NCBI RefSeq assembly: GCF_001949145.1
Contig: NW_019091600.1
Location: 658,533 to 722,532, forward strand
From: Acanthaster planci
Lineage: Eukaryota; Echinodermata; Asteroidea; Valvatida; Acanthasteridae
DNA: 64,000 nt
Direction: 5' to 3'
Shown here: positions 1 to 14,000 of the stretch, in pieces
Layout of the letters: every line of letters starts with the position of its first letter
Position numbering within the stretch: the stretch's first letter is position 1
Notes under the pieces: generated by a model
Database searches by the model: none
What the model was told of the DNA's origin: nothing
The model's input: only the letters and a program-made list of their open reading frames with translations
Translations under genes and position numbers: made by a program

Positions 1-1943
1 CGGGGGTTTCCTTTTGGCTTTGTACCTGGTACACAAAACAGCGATTTTCCTTGGCTGGTGCATGTCAGCAGTGCGTCTGTTACCGGGTCTCCAGCAGCAA
101 ATTCCACGACAGTTACGCTTGGCGACAACACGTTACTGTTAGGAATATCACTCGGGCGTATTCTTGACATTGAGGATTTCAGTTAGAAGTAATGTGCAAC
201 TATTGTTGACGGACACAACAAGAGTTGTAGATATGTCTCGCAATTACTGTTGCAGTCGGTCGCACTTAATGCCATACGATTAAAATATTTGAAAGTTTAT
301 TTTGTCATTTTAGTTACACATTGTTTCAAAACATTACCCTTGGCAATGATAGAATATATCAAAGGACCCCGAAAATTGGAAAAATATTGCTGATAATTTT
401 TATAACAACATACAACTCCCAACGACCACCATTGCAGAGTTAATTCACACAGGAATTAAAAATGGCGCTAAAAGAGAAGAGCTCACAAATCAGAGATATT
501 CTACACGAGGGTGCGCATACTCGGTGACTGCAGTCAAAAGCGAGGGGATAATAAGTGCAGGGGCAACACATGAAATGTAATGAAAATAGCAATGGAGGGA
601 GTCCGCCGGGGGTAAAACGCCCCCAACGGACCCTGCCGCCATCTTTCCTCCCAAGCCTCGAGGCGGTTTGCACTTTACAATCAGGATGGCTTAAGCATTA
701 AAGTCAGTATTTCCTACCTTTTTCTTAAGTAGAGGGGGGCTGGTGGATTTTAACGAACGGCCAAAGAGGGTCCCCTCTCCCTCCCTACTCTGTTCTTATT
801 ATTGCTTGAGTATATATGGCTGGCGTGAGCGCGGCCCATTCAGGGCATTATGTCCGCATGACTGACCGGCTTGTATAGCGGGAGCGCCCGGTCTTTGTTG
901 CCGGGATTTGTTCCCTCGCGTGCCCGGTGAATCTGCGCTTGTCAATCGTCTTACTCTGGCGTTGGTCTTGGGCCGTATGTTTACATTCTGGGTCGCCCTC
1001 CTCTATCACAACCACAATAAATATATTTTAAAGGAAAATCCTGCTTCCAACCCCTCTAGCTGCCTTTCATTGGTCAGTTTTATTGCTGTTTCCTTATCCC
1101 TCTCAGTTAAAAAAAACTTTTTCAGCATTTTAATGATGAATATCTTCTCATCAGAACAATTTTTCACTTATGTTTGGGCGAGAGGAAAAGAAACCACTGC
1201 CACTAATTAAGCAGTGTGGAAAGCATAATTTTAGTTTTACTTTTTATGGGGGTAGCAAAATGACAGGGCAAAACATGGCCTGGTAAAGAAGAACAGTATA
1301 GGCCCTAAGCACAACTTTGGGGGGGGGGCTTCTGAAGGTTACAATGTTATTGTTACTGTGTTTTAAATTGTACAGTTAAAAACAAGAGCAAAACTAGTCA
1401 CAATTTTTGAGGTACGATGCACAGCAACTTCGAAAGAAATGAAGCAGTTTAGTTGTAAAACAATATTTTTCAATGGTTAATAGAAAAAACTTAAAGAATT
1501 ACATTTGACCCGAGCTAAGGTGTTAAGAAGTTCATTTCACTGGAGGAATATAGTTCACGATCATCTAAGAAATCAATGGATACGGTATGTTTTATAAACT
1601 TAGTCACACGAGTAAGGAAACACAGGTGACATGTACGTTGTTCAAGACAGGAACTATTTTCGCCAACAAGGCGCTGGAATTACGTCACCAACATCTAACC
1701 AATAACGTCGAGCGTTTGATGCGGTCAACCCTTGGGAGTAGGTAGAACGAGAATGTTTATTGGGGTATAATTTTTGTTTACTCAGTAACGTGCGCTGGTC
1801 GTATTGAGCAATAAAAAAGATCTACCCACCAACAATTTATTTCGCAAATAGCTAGGCCTAATGGCACTGCGATCCCTGTCGTTTGGATAGGCTGTGTACA
1901 GTCTGTTGCACAAAACAAAGAGAGACTATTACATCTCATATGA

Positions 1944-1966
1944 AAGTGTGTGTGCGCGCGCGCGAA
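1944..1966. repeat. Alternating purine-pyrimidine tract (TG)n(CG)n
   Basis: A run of GTGTGTGTGCGCGCGCGCG type, about 20 bases of strict purine-pyrimidine alternation. Such tracts can adopt Z-DNA under negative supercoiling. No gene is nearby, so no role is assigned. Confidence 0.6.
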
Positions 1967-3049
1967 GGAACGAAATTTATTGCTCTCGATTGAAAGATGA
2001 AGAACAGGGTGCTACAGCGTTCATCTCAGCCGCCGAATCAGGCAACTCACTGAAAGGAAGAGGTTTCAGAGGATGGATGGTTAATGGTTCAGGAAGGTTC
2101 CTGAAACTCTTGCTTGATAGGTTTGTCTCATCGGAAAACACTTTTGCAGTATTGATCCTACAGTCATGCTCATGCTGTATTAATTTTAGTTTCATCTATT
2201 TAATTTTTTTATTATAGACATTACTCAACATCTGTCTTGAATAAACGGGATCTATTAAAGACCAAGTTAGATCAGCGACCACTGGTCAACGACTGGTCGG
2301 TTCGTCTGGTACCACAGGTAAATTCTGTGCATAACAGGTTTCAATGGAACATCAGCCAGTCGACAAAATTGATCAAATTTGGCCTCAGATGAAACTAAAA
2401 AAAGGAATCAGCACGTCAAGTCCTGTTCGCAACCAGAAGATGTGAAGGTATATCATGTCTTTGAGGTCATTTCTATGACGAAATTATACAGACTAAATTA
2501 TGACCAGATGGCTCAATGCCAAAACAAACATATGTTGTCTACTTCTACTACTACACACACACAAAAGTCGACAGTGAAAATAAATCTAGTGCTACTTTTT
2601 CACATCACACACATGTATATAGGTCAAATTTTGCAACTTAAAAAAGCCCGACGCCAGCGCCGACGGAAAGCTGTGTCCAAGTAGAAAAGAAACCAAATAA
2701 AATCGAGCCATCGTTTGGTTTACGAGGGGCGATATATTACTTCGGTATTTCTGGTATACAAATCTAGTTTTGGTCGCAGAGTCTATTTATTATGGCAAGA
2801 AAATTCGTGAGAGGCCCACATGATGGGAAAAACAGACAAGGTTGGGTTTCTTGAATAACAATCGAAATTACCGTATTGGAGAAAAACCCTTTGTTTAACG
2901 TCTCATTAAACAAGTAGCCCGGTGTCGGTGGTAATATATTATCCTTGATTTTGTTATGAGAACAGCAGTCATTCTAATAATGCGCGCAGGCCTGACGCGA
3001 AACAGGTCCATCTTGCAAGTAATATATATTCCCTTAAGTCAGTAAACTT

Positions 3050-3240
3050 GACAAGGTGCGGGCTGGGTGTACGGTGGGGACGGCCTTGCAAGCTAGCGAC
3101 GTGATTCACCAGGCAAGGTGCCCGTGCGCATTCCCGGGCCACGTGGCGGCTGGCGCGGGGACCGTGTCTCGGCAAGTCTCGGGACGGGGGGCTTCGCGGC
3201 CGCTCCGGCACGTACTGGGCGGCCGCGGCCAAGGTACAGA
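3050..3240. other. GC/CpG-rich patch of unknown role
   Basis: About 190 bases are strongly GC-rich with many CpG dinucleotides (several GGCCGC and GCGCG words), in sharp contrast to the AT-rich surroundings. Both strands stay open through the patch (for example minus-strand 2969-3454) but the translations are Arg/Pro/Ala-rich and match no family I know, as expected of GC-rich DNA with few stop codons. It could be a CpG-island-like regulatory patch or an exon of an unseen gene. I cannot decide from sequence. Confidence 0.3.
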
Positions 3241-6200
3241 CTGCGCATTCATCACGTATACACGCGGTGAAAAACCATACAAAAATAGACACATGAAACA
3301 CGATCCAATTCGCATAACTGTTGTGTATGTTTCGGGTCAACCCAATGCCCAAGCTTTCACTCAATAGGTATGTTAACTCGAAGTTAGACATACATGAAAC
3401 ATGATTAGAAAACGAAGTCTCTCCATCATTTTGAATTCGCTGGAGCTCCTTCAATCATCAGAGACGGGTGGGTCCAACAACAAAGCATAATTTACGAATG
3501 ACTTTTCACTTAATTCGCATTTATAGTGAGAAAAAGTCATGGGTAAACGATCGTAGTTCGGCCCACTTTGCACCCTAATTCAATGACAAACTAACGACTC
3601 AAACCCAGGCCTGAGTCGGACTTGCACTTTTCAGGAGATACTAATTTTGTTAGTTTACTGCGAAGTTGGTTTAGACTGTGCGCGAACTCCGCAGACGACC
3701 ACACAGCCGTTACGAATAAGTCAATTACCGCGCATACAGCGCCTGACAATGACTTTTCCATACCCAGAGTTTTCTAACACAGGCTTCATGGAGTTTCCAC
3801 CTCAGCAACATTTCCAAATTACTGCAAAGTACACGCATCGTACACAAACAAGTCAAGTAACATGGGAAACGCGCGCACTGTAAATGACCTACAATGTTTG
3901 TATGCGCGAACGAAGTAAAATTGACGGGAGATTATGAGAAAAATAAAAGCCGTCGTGTGTAAGAAATCAACCAGTGTACGCATATACGTCCAAAGTTTTA
4001 GGCTCTTAGAAAAAAGATACCAGAGCAGCAACATTGTGGTATCAACTGAAGTCGGTGCTATTGGAATCGATTTCACACACAAGGACAGAATAAAGTTCCG
4101 AAAAAAACAAACAAGCGTGTGGAACATGTTCTTAAAGAGTCTCTACCACTAAATCAAAAAAATCAGTTAGCGAGAGAAATTTGCCGTACATGCAAAGAAA
4201 ACAAAATTCTTAATAACAGGGAAATCAAATACAAGGTAAAATGTACATGACCAATAGCCCTTTTTCATTGTGGCATCCGTGATACACATTATGTTAAGTG
4301 TGAACCACGTGCAGCGCGTTTGGGCTAAACTTACAGCCTATGGTCTGTTTTAGGCGATTCAAAGAGGCTCAGGGGCGCCACACACCCAGTAAAACGGTTA
4401 CATCGGTTCGGGTATACCAGATGCGTTTTTGTTTCAATACAAAACACAGGAAGGCTTGGGGATTTCACTGACACAATTCTGGCCGAAGTGTTTACTTTAA
4501 GGTGACAGCTGAATGGCCTAAAATGTTGTCACAATATTTGAGCAGGGAACCAGACCATAACTAAAGGTTGCTTGAAGTGGACAGACAGTACAATTCCCTA
4601 GAAAACATCAAAGCTCTCGAAAGTTTTCGTCCATAAATCTAATGGCATAAGTTCTCAAAATCGTAAACGTGCAAGAAAATATAAAGGAATGATGCAGAAG
4701 ATGAACAAACACTGCACACTCTTGGTACCAACCCCCGTCCAGTGCAGGCGGTCTTGTTGGTGGATATTTTGAAGAGTGGCGATAATTTGCATTGTTGGCA
4801 GACCGCCGTCGACATTTTGGACTGTACATTTAATTATAGCGATCAGAAAACGAAACCAAACGGGCCTTAGACACTAATGTACAATCAACGTCCGTTTAAA
4901 TGCAACAGCCTGGGGTTGAACACAACACAATGAAACGAAGTCGTAGGTTGCACTTTTCAAACTGATTTAGAAACTTATTATCATGCTCGATAACATCTGT
5001 TGAGTTCCAACTGAATTCTCTCTGACTGGTCTAATGAATGATATCCAACACCAAAGAATACTTAAAATCGGTTATATTGATTTTAGGGAAGGTATTTTGT
5101 CTCACAGGAGAATCTTTTCTACTTCATTTGATTCAAAGAGCAACATATGTTTTGTAGCCAAGAAGACTTTAAATCCATCGGCGCTTATCGTTAGCAAAAT
5201 ATCCATGGAGAAAGGATCCCACTAAGGGAGAGGCAACTGTATACCCAGAAAGATATGCGACGGAGGGGTACCCCCGTACATGTCCAATCCCCACACACCC
5301 TAGACTTTCATCGGTCACACGAGTAGGGAAAAAAGGCCGATTAATACTGGGGACATGACACAATATTCAGAAAGGCCATAAAAATCTGGGAACTGATGGC
5401 AAACTACTTCGTAATTGCAGGGAAAGTCGGTGAGGAACGGGCCTCCTCGTTCCGGCGAGCTTGTGTGGAAGGAGGTATATATCTGGGTCCTAAAAAAATG
5501 AAGTAACAGGCTCTTGTCATGACACCTGTTACTGTCATATGGCACTCGTAAACTGCACTTTGATGAGAGATAATGTAAGCGGTTTTGAAGATTTGACATT
5601 TGACAAAGCCTTTTGAATGCAAACGTCCTTGGTAGTATATAGACTCATGGATATGGATGAGTGTAAAGGGAAAAGCACGACAGAAGATTTACTTTCTGAA
5701 GGGGTTGTTGATCGCCTGATAATCCATGCAAAACAATAATACTATGGGAAAAAACAACGGACCTTGCGGATGACTGACCGCACGGATTTCCCCTGAAACT
5801 GCAGCGGAATGAATGGAACTCGCATAAGGGAGAAAACGCGGGCAGTCAACGGCCGGGACTCGACAGTGTGCGGCGTGCTCGCCAAATTTCTCCGGGGAGC
5901 TAGGACCGCTCCACTTGTCTTGAAAATGTTTCGGTCTCTTAAGACAAAGGCACTATACTCAGGAATCCAGACTACTTCACGGAGATTTAGTGGTCTCGCA
6001 GGGAGGATTGGACCTTTATTTCTCCCGTAACGGTTTCGCCCACGCGCACATGATTAAAATCGGCTCAGGCTGTTGACACATGACAATATCGGATCCAAAA
6101 CATATGAGCAACAGATGTTAATGCAGGTTTCATCTCGAATGCTAATTCGACTTAAAGGATGTTTAATGATCAGTCCAGGAAACTCTTTCTTCTTCTTCTT

Positions 6201-8348
6201 CTTAAATTTTTTAATTCCGATTTGGGATTTCAGAATTATTGCAGAGGATAAATTATATAGAGATGTATTAAATGCAGTTCCCCCCTGAGCAACAACTTGT
6301 CTAGTATGACACCCTGGAAACAATGACAGTCGTGTGCCGGATGTTTTTGCATTTCGGTGTATGTGACTTTCTACGGCACAAAATATTGTGGGATGCTCAA
6401 ATCATCGAGCGACACAGGAGTTTGAACTGCCCGGGCTACAACATCTGGCCAATTACTGCTTTCTGACATGCCCGGTATGTCCATAGCCAGAGCGTAGCGA
6501 AGGCTTGCTACGCGCCACCTGTTTCACAACCATAAGCCCCCTTTGTACCCCATGATCATCGCCGCAATTTTTCGCTGGTAATCTATATCCTTAAAACGTT
6601 GTGTACTGCAGTATAGGAAGTTGAATATTCATACCATGGTTGGTGCTTGGTATGATCTGACAACATCAAAGTTAATGCTTGCGCAGTTCTTTTATTAGGC
6701 TGTGTGCACGAAATGTTCATGTGCAGGTATTACCCTTGCCGAACACTTTCTTCTGGACTTATTTTGGTAATAGGGGCCTAAGTATCCAAGTTGTTTATCA
6801 GATTTTGTGTTTTATTTGAATCGTTTTATTACGGAGTTAACACAAAAAGTAGGCCTATTTTATGAGATTTCATGATCACTCCTTGTGATGAAACAGCGCA
6901 TTTTGTTTTTCGTGAACTTAACTGTCCTGTGGTGGTCGACATGTTGGCTAGTCTTAAGCCAAATTTGTACAAAGACTTTGTAAACTGATGTTTCGGAGTT
7001 ACAAAATAAAATTATAAACATTACATGGATCATGGAAAAGTGCATCAAAATCTTTAAAAAAATTATTCACGACGCCAAAAGTAAATCTGATGTTAGATAT
7101 TTTTTCTTCCTATTTCCTGATCACTGCGATAAGTTAATTGCAAAGAAAACACCACAAATATTTCTAGGCTATTTGTCCCGCTAAGCTTTAGGCAGTAATC
7201 AGGCACTTTTGAAATGTTTACAACAATTGTTCGTCTGACCGGGCGGCGATGATCATCGAGCACATTGATGTGCCAGGGTTGCAACTCCTTCCATGCTCAA
7301 ATGTACACGTCGGCATTTCAACATACGAACCTACTGCACACATAAGAAAATAGCTGACTGAATGTTGGAAAAAAACACGTTCATGTAAGGTTCTAAACAA
7401 GACTGCAACCTAAGATGAATTTGGCACAACAGTTCGTATAACAGTCAAAGCGCTCTGAATTATGGAAAGAAAATGAAGGAGACAGCCTTTCAGCGGGCTT
7501 TTTCCAACTTTTAGAATGTACATGTGCCATGCTGCTCTGGACAACGCGCTGTGGGTATGGGCTCACTTTTGGCATACAATCGAGAGTTTGAGTTACAAAA
7601 TTGAATTATGTACCCAAATTGAAGCTCGTCAAAAATGTCTGTATCTAAACTTTCCTCACAAAGTGACTGTAATGTAACATCTATTAAACAAAACAAAACA
7701 ACTAAAACAACTTCTGTCTGACACATTTCTGTCTGATAACAACCAAGTTTTGCTTATTACAAAAACCAAAAGGCCCCGAAACACCCTTCAAATGGCAATA
7801 CGTTAAGATTGAAATTAAAATCAATGAGACGCAAGGGAAACTCTAAGAAACGCATTACACGAGGCTATTCCATGAGCCCTGTATCGAACAATGTAACACG
7901 GAATATCATGTACAAAGCATCTTCTTTTGAAACTGGCCCCAATTCTTTGGAGCAAAATATATATAATTAAAAAATTGGAGGCACGCTCGACGATTTAGCC
8001 GGCTCGATTCAGCCTGCCAAGCGAAATAAACTGGACGGTTGTCGCGCCGGACGCGCGCCTTGCGACCGTGATGCGACTAGCAGAAGTTTTACAACGGCCG
8101 CAAACGACACAAGGCCAAATGATGTCATAAAATTGCCGATGACCTCTGCTTGACATTTCAATGAAGTCCGCCGCGAGATATCAAAGAGAAACGAGTGATA
8201 CAGGGAACAGGGGGTACAAAATGAGATGAAAGGTGAAGAGGTGACGCCAGCCAAACTGAAATTACGAACGGAATTTGACAGCCAAACTTTGCTAAGTAAA
8301 ATATCGTTAGGCACATGTGTAATTGACTCCAGATTGTGTGCAGTATTT

Positions 8349-8354
8349 TTTATT
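8349..8354 (-). terminator. Candidate BRCA2 polyadenylation signal
   Basis: TTTATT on the plus strand (AATAAA on the minus strand) lies about 1.1 kb beyond the BRCA2 stop codon. An ATTAAA variant on the minus strand at about 9235-9240 is a nearer alternative. The choice between them needs transcript ends. Confidence 0.3.
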
Positions 8355-9488
8355 TACTTACTTTTATAGTAAGTAGTGGATACTTGAGGATAATGCAAAT
8401 AGAACTCGGTACAAATTAAACTTAAATAAATGCATTGCAAAATGCAATCATTGGAAACTTTCAAGTCGGCTAAAAAAACATGTTTTCCACGCAATAAACT
8501 GTGTCTTAGTGGTGTTTGGAATTCCCAAATACTTGGGACTTGCACTGAGGGAGGCCATATTCGTCTGTCGAATGTTGGGGTAACAATACCCGACAGAATA
8601 TATATTCAAGCTATCAACGTCAAGACCAAGAAATGGGCAAGAGGCATCTGAAACGGGAAAAACCACCTGTATGTGAAATCATTTTAATACAGAGGGAAAA
8701 TCTAGTTTAGAAAAGATTGATCGGGGTTGAAAGACTGAGGCAATGACAATGAGGCAGCAAAGACCTGAATCACTGGGACCTCACCATCAGGGGTCAGATT
8801 TATGATACATTTCTGCAGCTCCTTTACACATTGAGGATCAACAATGACAAAAAGTATGTGACTGACCTTTAGTTCAGTGTAACGAACCCTCCTTTTCATG
8901 AGAGGGATCTGGCTCAACTATAACGACCGTAAAACTCTTAAAGCCATGCTCGACAAGAAACTTGATGGTCTGCTATTTTTCCACAGCTGATTTAATACAG
9001 TTTCAAAATGAAGCAGGAAAGATTTATAGAACAATGACAAAGGAAGAAAGAGTTGAGGACTGAATTAAAATGGTTTAATTTCGCTACAAGAATAAAAGTT
9101 TCATGTGCAATCTGAATACATTTTAGTTAATACAAAAATTGTAAAATGCGAAAGAATTCAAAGACAGAACTGTTTGGCAATTTTAGACTTCCATTTATGG
9201 ATGGTTAACATTAGTACTGAATAATATTATGCGATTTAATTGAGAGACGTAATAATTTTCACTATTAATAAACTTTCCATTGTAAATTCCCAGAGAAAAT
9301 AAGGCAAAGGTGTACGACCAGCTGGAATATGACATCTTGCAAAATAAAAAGTGCCACCAGGAACCCCATTTACAGCAAGAGAAAGGGTGAAAATGACTGG
9401 ATCACCCCTGAATAGTACTTGATCACAGATCACTTAAACAGTATGATTTTTTTCCTTTGGGACTTAGGTTTACTGCAGGCCTCTGAAA

Positions 9489-11075
9489 TCATTTTCCCAC
9501 AGTTGACCTTCTGCTACTAGAGCGAGTCAGTCTTCTTGTGGGCTCACCCAATTCATCACTCAAGAGGCAGCTCTGCTCCAAGATGGAGAGGTCAGCTCTT
9601 GACCGCTCTCGCCTCTTCTTCTGTCTTGCCACTGGCTTGAGAGGCATCTGTTGCCCTGTAGAAGCATCTTTATTCAAAGCATTATTATCTTGTGGACAAT
9701 TCTCATCTTCATGCTTTGCAACATCTTTGGAAGCTTTGGGCTCATCCTTCAAGAGATTCTTGTCTTCATCAACACCTGCATGATTCTTTGTTTGTTCTGT
9801 GTCCTCTAATGCTAGCTGTTCTTTCTCTGTGTTATCCTTTCTTCTGTTCTGGCCTTTCTGATCTATTGCTTCATCCATCAATTTTCGTTCCCCTGAGGAA
9901 TCGGGACATCCAGAAGGACAAGAAAGTTTCCCAGAAGCATCTCTGCCAGTATGTTCCCGGCGGCTTCGGTGGCCAAGGTTTTTCTTGCTAGTCTTGTTGC
10001 TCGGAATGTCAACACTCTTGACAATCTCAAGTCGTTCCCCAGCCAAGTTTTTATCATCCTCTTTGCAGCAGTCTGTGTTTGACTCTGTTACGGACAGTTT
10101 TAAGGAGTCTTCCTCCTTTTTCTTCGGAGGTGGAGATTCACTTGGAGTATCATAGGAGAAGTCTGGGCTTGGTCCAGAATGCCTGGCCTCGATGATGCCT
10201 GGTTCTGGAGAATATGGAGCATCCACCTGTTGCGTCCACTCCCAGTCAATCTCCCCGAGGCTCTTGAAAGACATGCCAAGTACCTCCTGGACCTGTTGCT
10301 GGCTTGGTGTCATGCAATCCTCTAAGGAGTTCTCAGATTTGACATTTGATTCGGCAGTGTCAGCCAATTCTCTTGAGGAGTGCATCTCAATGTGTTGTGC
10401 TAGTAAAGCAAAATCAGATGACTGCACAGACTTATCAATGCATCCTTTCGAGTCAAGAGTCTCTTCTTGTAACTTGGCCTCTGGGCTATAAAGACTGTTG
10501 TTACATTTGACATCAGACCCTTGACCTTTTATCACTTGCATATTATAAAGATTGGACCCACAACTTAGCCCATACCCAGGAGCAGATCTCCTGCTTGATG
10601 GCAGTTGGAAGCTGCGTGTCACTCTGTTTGTCAAGGGGGTGGGAAGTGGTGACAGAGGTGGTGGGGAGAGCACCCTGGACAGGAGATCAAACCGTCTGCT
10701 AATATCAAGTCTCCTCTGGTCCTGTGGATCCATAACTGGAGTAGAGACTAGGCTAAACGGTCTTCTGTCTCCTGAGGCTACAGCTCCTCTGGGCATGGAA
10801 GCTGAACTTGGTCTAAGTTGATGTGTCCAGTTTGCTGGAGCAGGAGAGGGGAAGCTTTGGCAAGTGATCTGATCAAAAGTGCCAACTCGTTGACCTTCAG
10901 ATAAGTGATCCCACTCTGAAGTCGCATTTGTAGCAGTATCACCCCTGCTGGGCTTGGTGCCAGACCAAGGTGACACGCTAACTGGTCTTGGCTTCATGGG
11001 AGTGGGATGTCCTGACTGTGTAAGTATCATCTCCAATGTAATTTGTTCCATGCTCTGTAAAAAGGCCTTGGGATT
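9489..11075 (-). other. BRCA2: BRCA2 last coding exon: C-terminal region with TR2-like RAD51-binding segment
   Basis: Encodes about 528 residues (roughly 3173-3700), then TGA at 9489-9491. Near 10560-10720 the protein reads [21 protein letters not shown] followed by [13 protein letters not shown]. This lines up with the human exon 27 block (ALDFLSRLPLPPPVSP, then AAQKAFQPPR), which binds RAD51 filaments and is switched by CDK phosphorylation of Ser3291. The extreme C-terminus is rich in K/R ([11 protein letters not shown] and [13 protein letters not shown]), suitable for nuclear import. The remainder is acidic, low-complexity and poorly conserved. The acceptor at 11076 (CATACAG) preserves phase 0 with the upstream OB3 exon. 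Confidence 0.85.
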
Positions 11076-14000
11076 CTGTATGGCAAAAGATCCAAACCCA
11101 ATGGGGACTTGAAAACTTGACAAATAATATCAGGGATTACTAGCGATGTTGATGATAAAAATGGTGATGATTGTTAAATGACTTGCATTACCGGTGTTAT
11201 CAACACTATAACTGCAAAATTCAAAATTTATAAAGCACCTTAAACCAAATATGAAATCCAAACAGGCTGAACAGAGCAATACAATGCAGCACTGACTTTA
11301 ACCCTCCCAAATCTTTCAAGATCAACCAGAATATTCTGTTAAAGAAAGAGGAAGGTACTGCCCTGCCACTTCTCCTTCATTTAGGATTTGTTCGGTCAAT
11401 GTTAAAGTACACAGAACACATCAACAGTATCGCTTTCAACGAATATGAGACAGTTCAGGAGTGTTTGGAAGCTAGAATATACAAAGATGATACGTCTTTC
11501 AACTCAATTAAAAATGGAAAAGAAAAAATCAAACCTGGACCATTTGCTTTACCTTAATCTGGTTCTGTAGGTCTTGCATGGCATGTCTCAGGTGTTCAGC
11601 CTTAGGGTTTTGGGTGACTGAGGTGGTGTCTGTGGCATGTAAGCAGGGTATGGAGGACGATGCACTGGTTGCCCTCCACTGGAGATTGGCTGAGGCGATA
11701 AAGGCTCCTGGCTTGACCAGGCTGTCAATGCAGTGGGTCTGGAATGAAAACATAAATGGGGATTCAGGCAATTTGTCCCAACTGAAGTTGGTGATTGAGT
11801 AAATGGGCAGCTGCACACAATCAGCCAAATGCATCCATGAACAATCGTTTCCAGCCCCCCCCCCCATCCCTCCAAATTCCATAGCAGGGTTTGGTGGATT
11901 TGTAGAGCTGAGGGAGGCCGAGTTCAGTGGGGCCGGATGCCCAATGAAAGTTAAAGTGCGCAGAATGAGCCACTGTTTTCATGGCACAGTGAAAGATTTG
12001 GGAAGAAGTTCCGCAGCAAAAATGTCAAGCAAGTTAAGATTTTGGTTAATTTATTGAATCATCCAACTATGGGCACAAAAACCACCTCTCAGTTTTGCCT
12101 TCCTTTCTGTTAAGAAGGTAAATCTGTCATCGTTTTTAATTATTTGGGAGCAGTTTTTATCTGTGTTACTAAGTTCTGAAAGATTTGGTAAGATGCTGAT
12201 ATTAGAGCAAGCTAGCTAATTGAGGTGCAGTGCATGTATGCTAACCTTGCAAAATTTGATACATTTAAAAATAATTTAAATGAAAGAATGTACAACCAGT
12301 TAAGTACTTCTTGATTGTTTGATTTATTGGAAACTTAATAAACTGAATGATTTCAAAGCAGATGTCGTGATTGTTAATTAACCTCCGTTTACAAGTCAAA
12401 CAATTTTATTTGGGAAGAAGTCAAATTTAGTGGTATGAAATGATTCATTGTAAGACTGATGATATTAACTAAAAATCAACAAATTACTTGAACATGGTAA
12501 ACTCACCTGCAAGCCACCCCAAAACTTAATGGCAATCAATTTCCCCTGAGCATCACCGAGATAAACCATCTGACTGTAGCTGAAATCAAGAAAGAAAGTT
12601 CAACACAAAAGCACAAATGTAAGGCCAATAAAGAAAAACAAACCAAAACATTTATGAAAAGAATTCAGCTGCAGAACAGTAGACAACACCAATAAATACC
12701 CATCATTTTGCAGGCAATTTAATGGTTAATACAGGTGTAAGGCTATCCACAATGTAATTTTGCTACTGTGTAATAATGAAGCACTTGGATGATGGAGCCA
12801 GACATAACATAGAATGAAAAATGTGGCAACAATCTGCAGAACTTGGGTAAGCTATTCAATTTTTGAATGTGTCACATAAATCAGCAGGGCTTAATGCCAT
12901 GGCTTTATTAACCACAGAATCTCACAATTACGATTACTGTGCTCCACAGAAATTCTGTGCTCATGGTGGGAGGGCAGAATTGCAAGAAACTTGACACCCA
13001 CATGCTCATAGGTGAAAATTACAGACTCGTGAAATAAGGTCGGGCAGAGTCTTCTGATACTGAGTAATCCGAGGAGACACTGATGCTGCAGTGGCACTGC
13101 TCACTCACTCGTGTTTGTTTTACATACATGCACATAGTGTGGACATTCTTTTATCTCATGTGGTTAAGAAAATTGTGGGAGAATGCTCCTCTTTCACCCA
13201 TTATAACTCCAAGCTGGATTTTTGATGATTTCCTGAACTAGTCCTCTTCATTTTGCAACAGTAACCCAGACTCCAAAATGCCCTTGAAGCTGCTTTTCAG
13301 ATAGAGAAAAACACTGTGTGGACATGTGCGTGTCATCACATCTGCTAACCCGAAATCATGTGCACGGGTCCATGCTGCTTAAACTTGAGGGGGTACATTT
13401 TGGCAGGTTACCCTACTGGCCAAAGAGGCATGTAGCTATGAACAGGGTTCCTGCACCTAAAGGACAATTAAATTCCTTAACTTTTCCGTGACCCAATTAT
13501 AGAAATCCATGACCCAATAATGCAATTTCTTGGACTATTCTGCCTTTTAAGTTGCGAATACAATCACACATTTTATGCACTTATTTCTGAGAATAGAAAT
13601 CACACACAGTGTTTGAAAAATTCTGTGACTTTTCCACGACTTTAGTCATTTTTACAAAACTCCATGACTTTTCCAGGCCTGGAAAACAAAAACAAATTTC
13701 CATGACTTTTTCATAACTTTTCCAGGCCACAGGAACCCTGTATTAATGTGCCACAATGGTAATTGTTTCTAATTCTGGTCTCTTGATTAGTCCACAGCAG
13801 ACAGATTTCTTCACTAAGAGGAAGCCATGGCTTGGGTCCAGGCCATAAGACATGAGTTATCACAGAAGTTCTGGACTTGTGTGTTCTCTGTCTACTACAC
13901 TATAGCTCACCTCTTCCCAGGACTAGTAGCAGCTCCCTGGACAGTCACCACAACCCCAACCACATCCACTTCACTGTAAGCAGGTAGGAACCGCGGCTTA

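Larger units (their letters stand above)
1..9488. other. Left flank: no gene supported
   Basis: I read this 9.5 kb on both strands and found no open frame that looks like a conserved protein and no chain of exons with matching splice phases. Open frames here are under about 160 codons, have no recognisable domain, and several are antisense overlaps. The stretch contains a GC-rich patch at 3050-3240, an alternating purine-pyrimidine tract at 1944-1966, and simple A/T-rich sequence. The part next to 9489 (roughly 8350-9488) is probably BRCA2 3' UTR and downstream DNA. A distant promoter, a non-coding RNA or tiny exons of a neighbouring gene cannot be excluded by eye. Confidence 0.6.

Noticed and set aside
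2969-3454. 161-codon minus-strand ORF across the GC-rich patch
   Set aside because: GC-rich DNA lacks stop codons in several frames at once here; the translation matches no family I know and shows no conserved motif.
5809-6030. 73-codon plus-strand ORF, Arg-rich and resembling a mitochondrial presequence
   Set aside because: No downstream exon in phase, no recognisable mature protein, and an unremarkable splice context. Chance composition is as likely.
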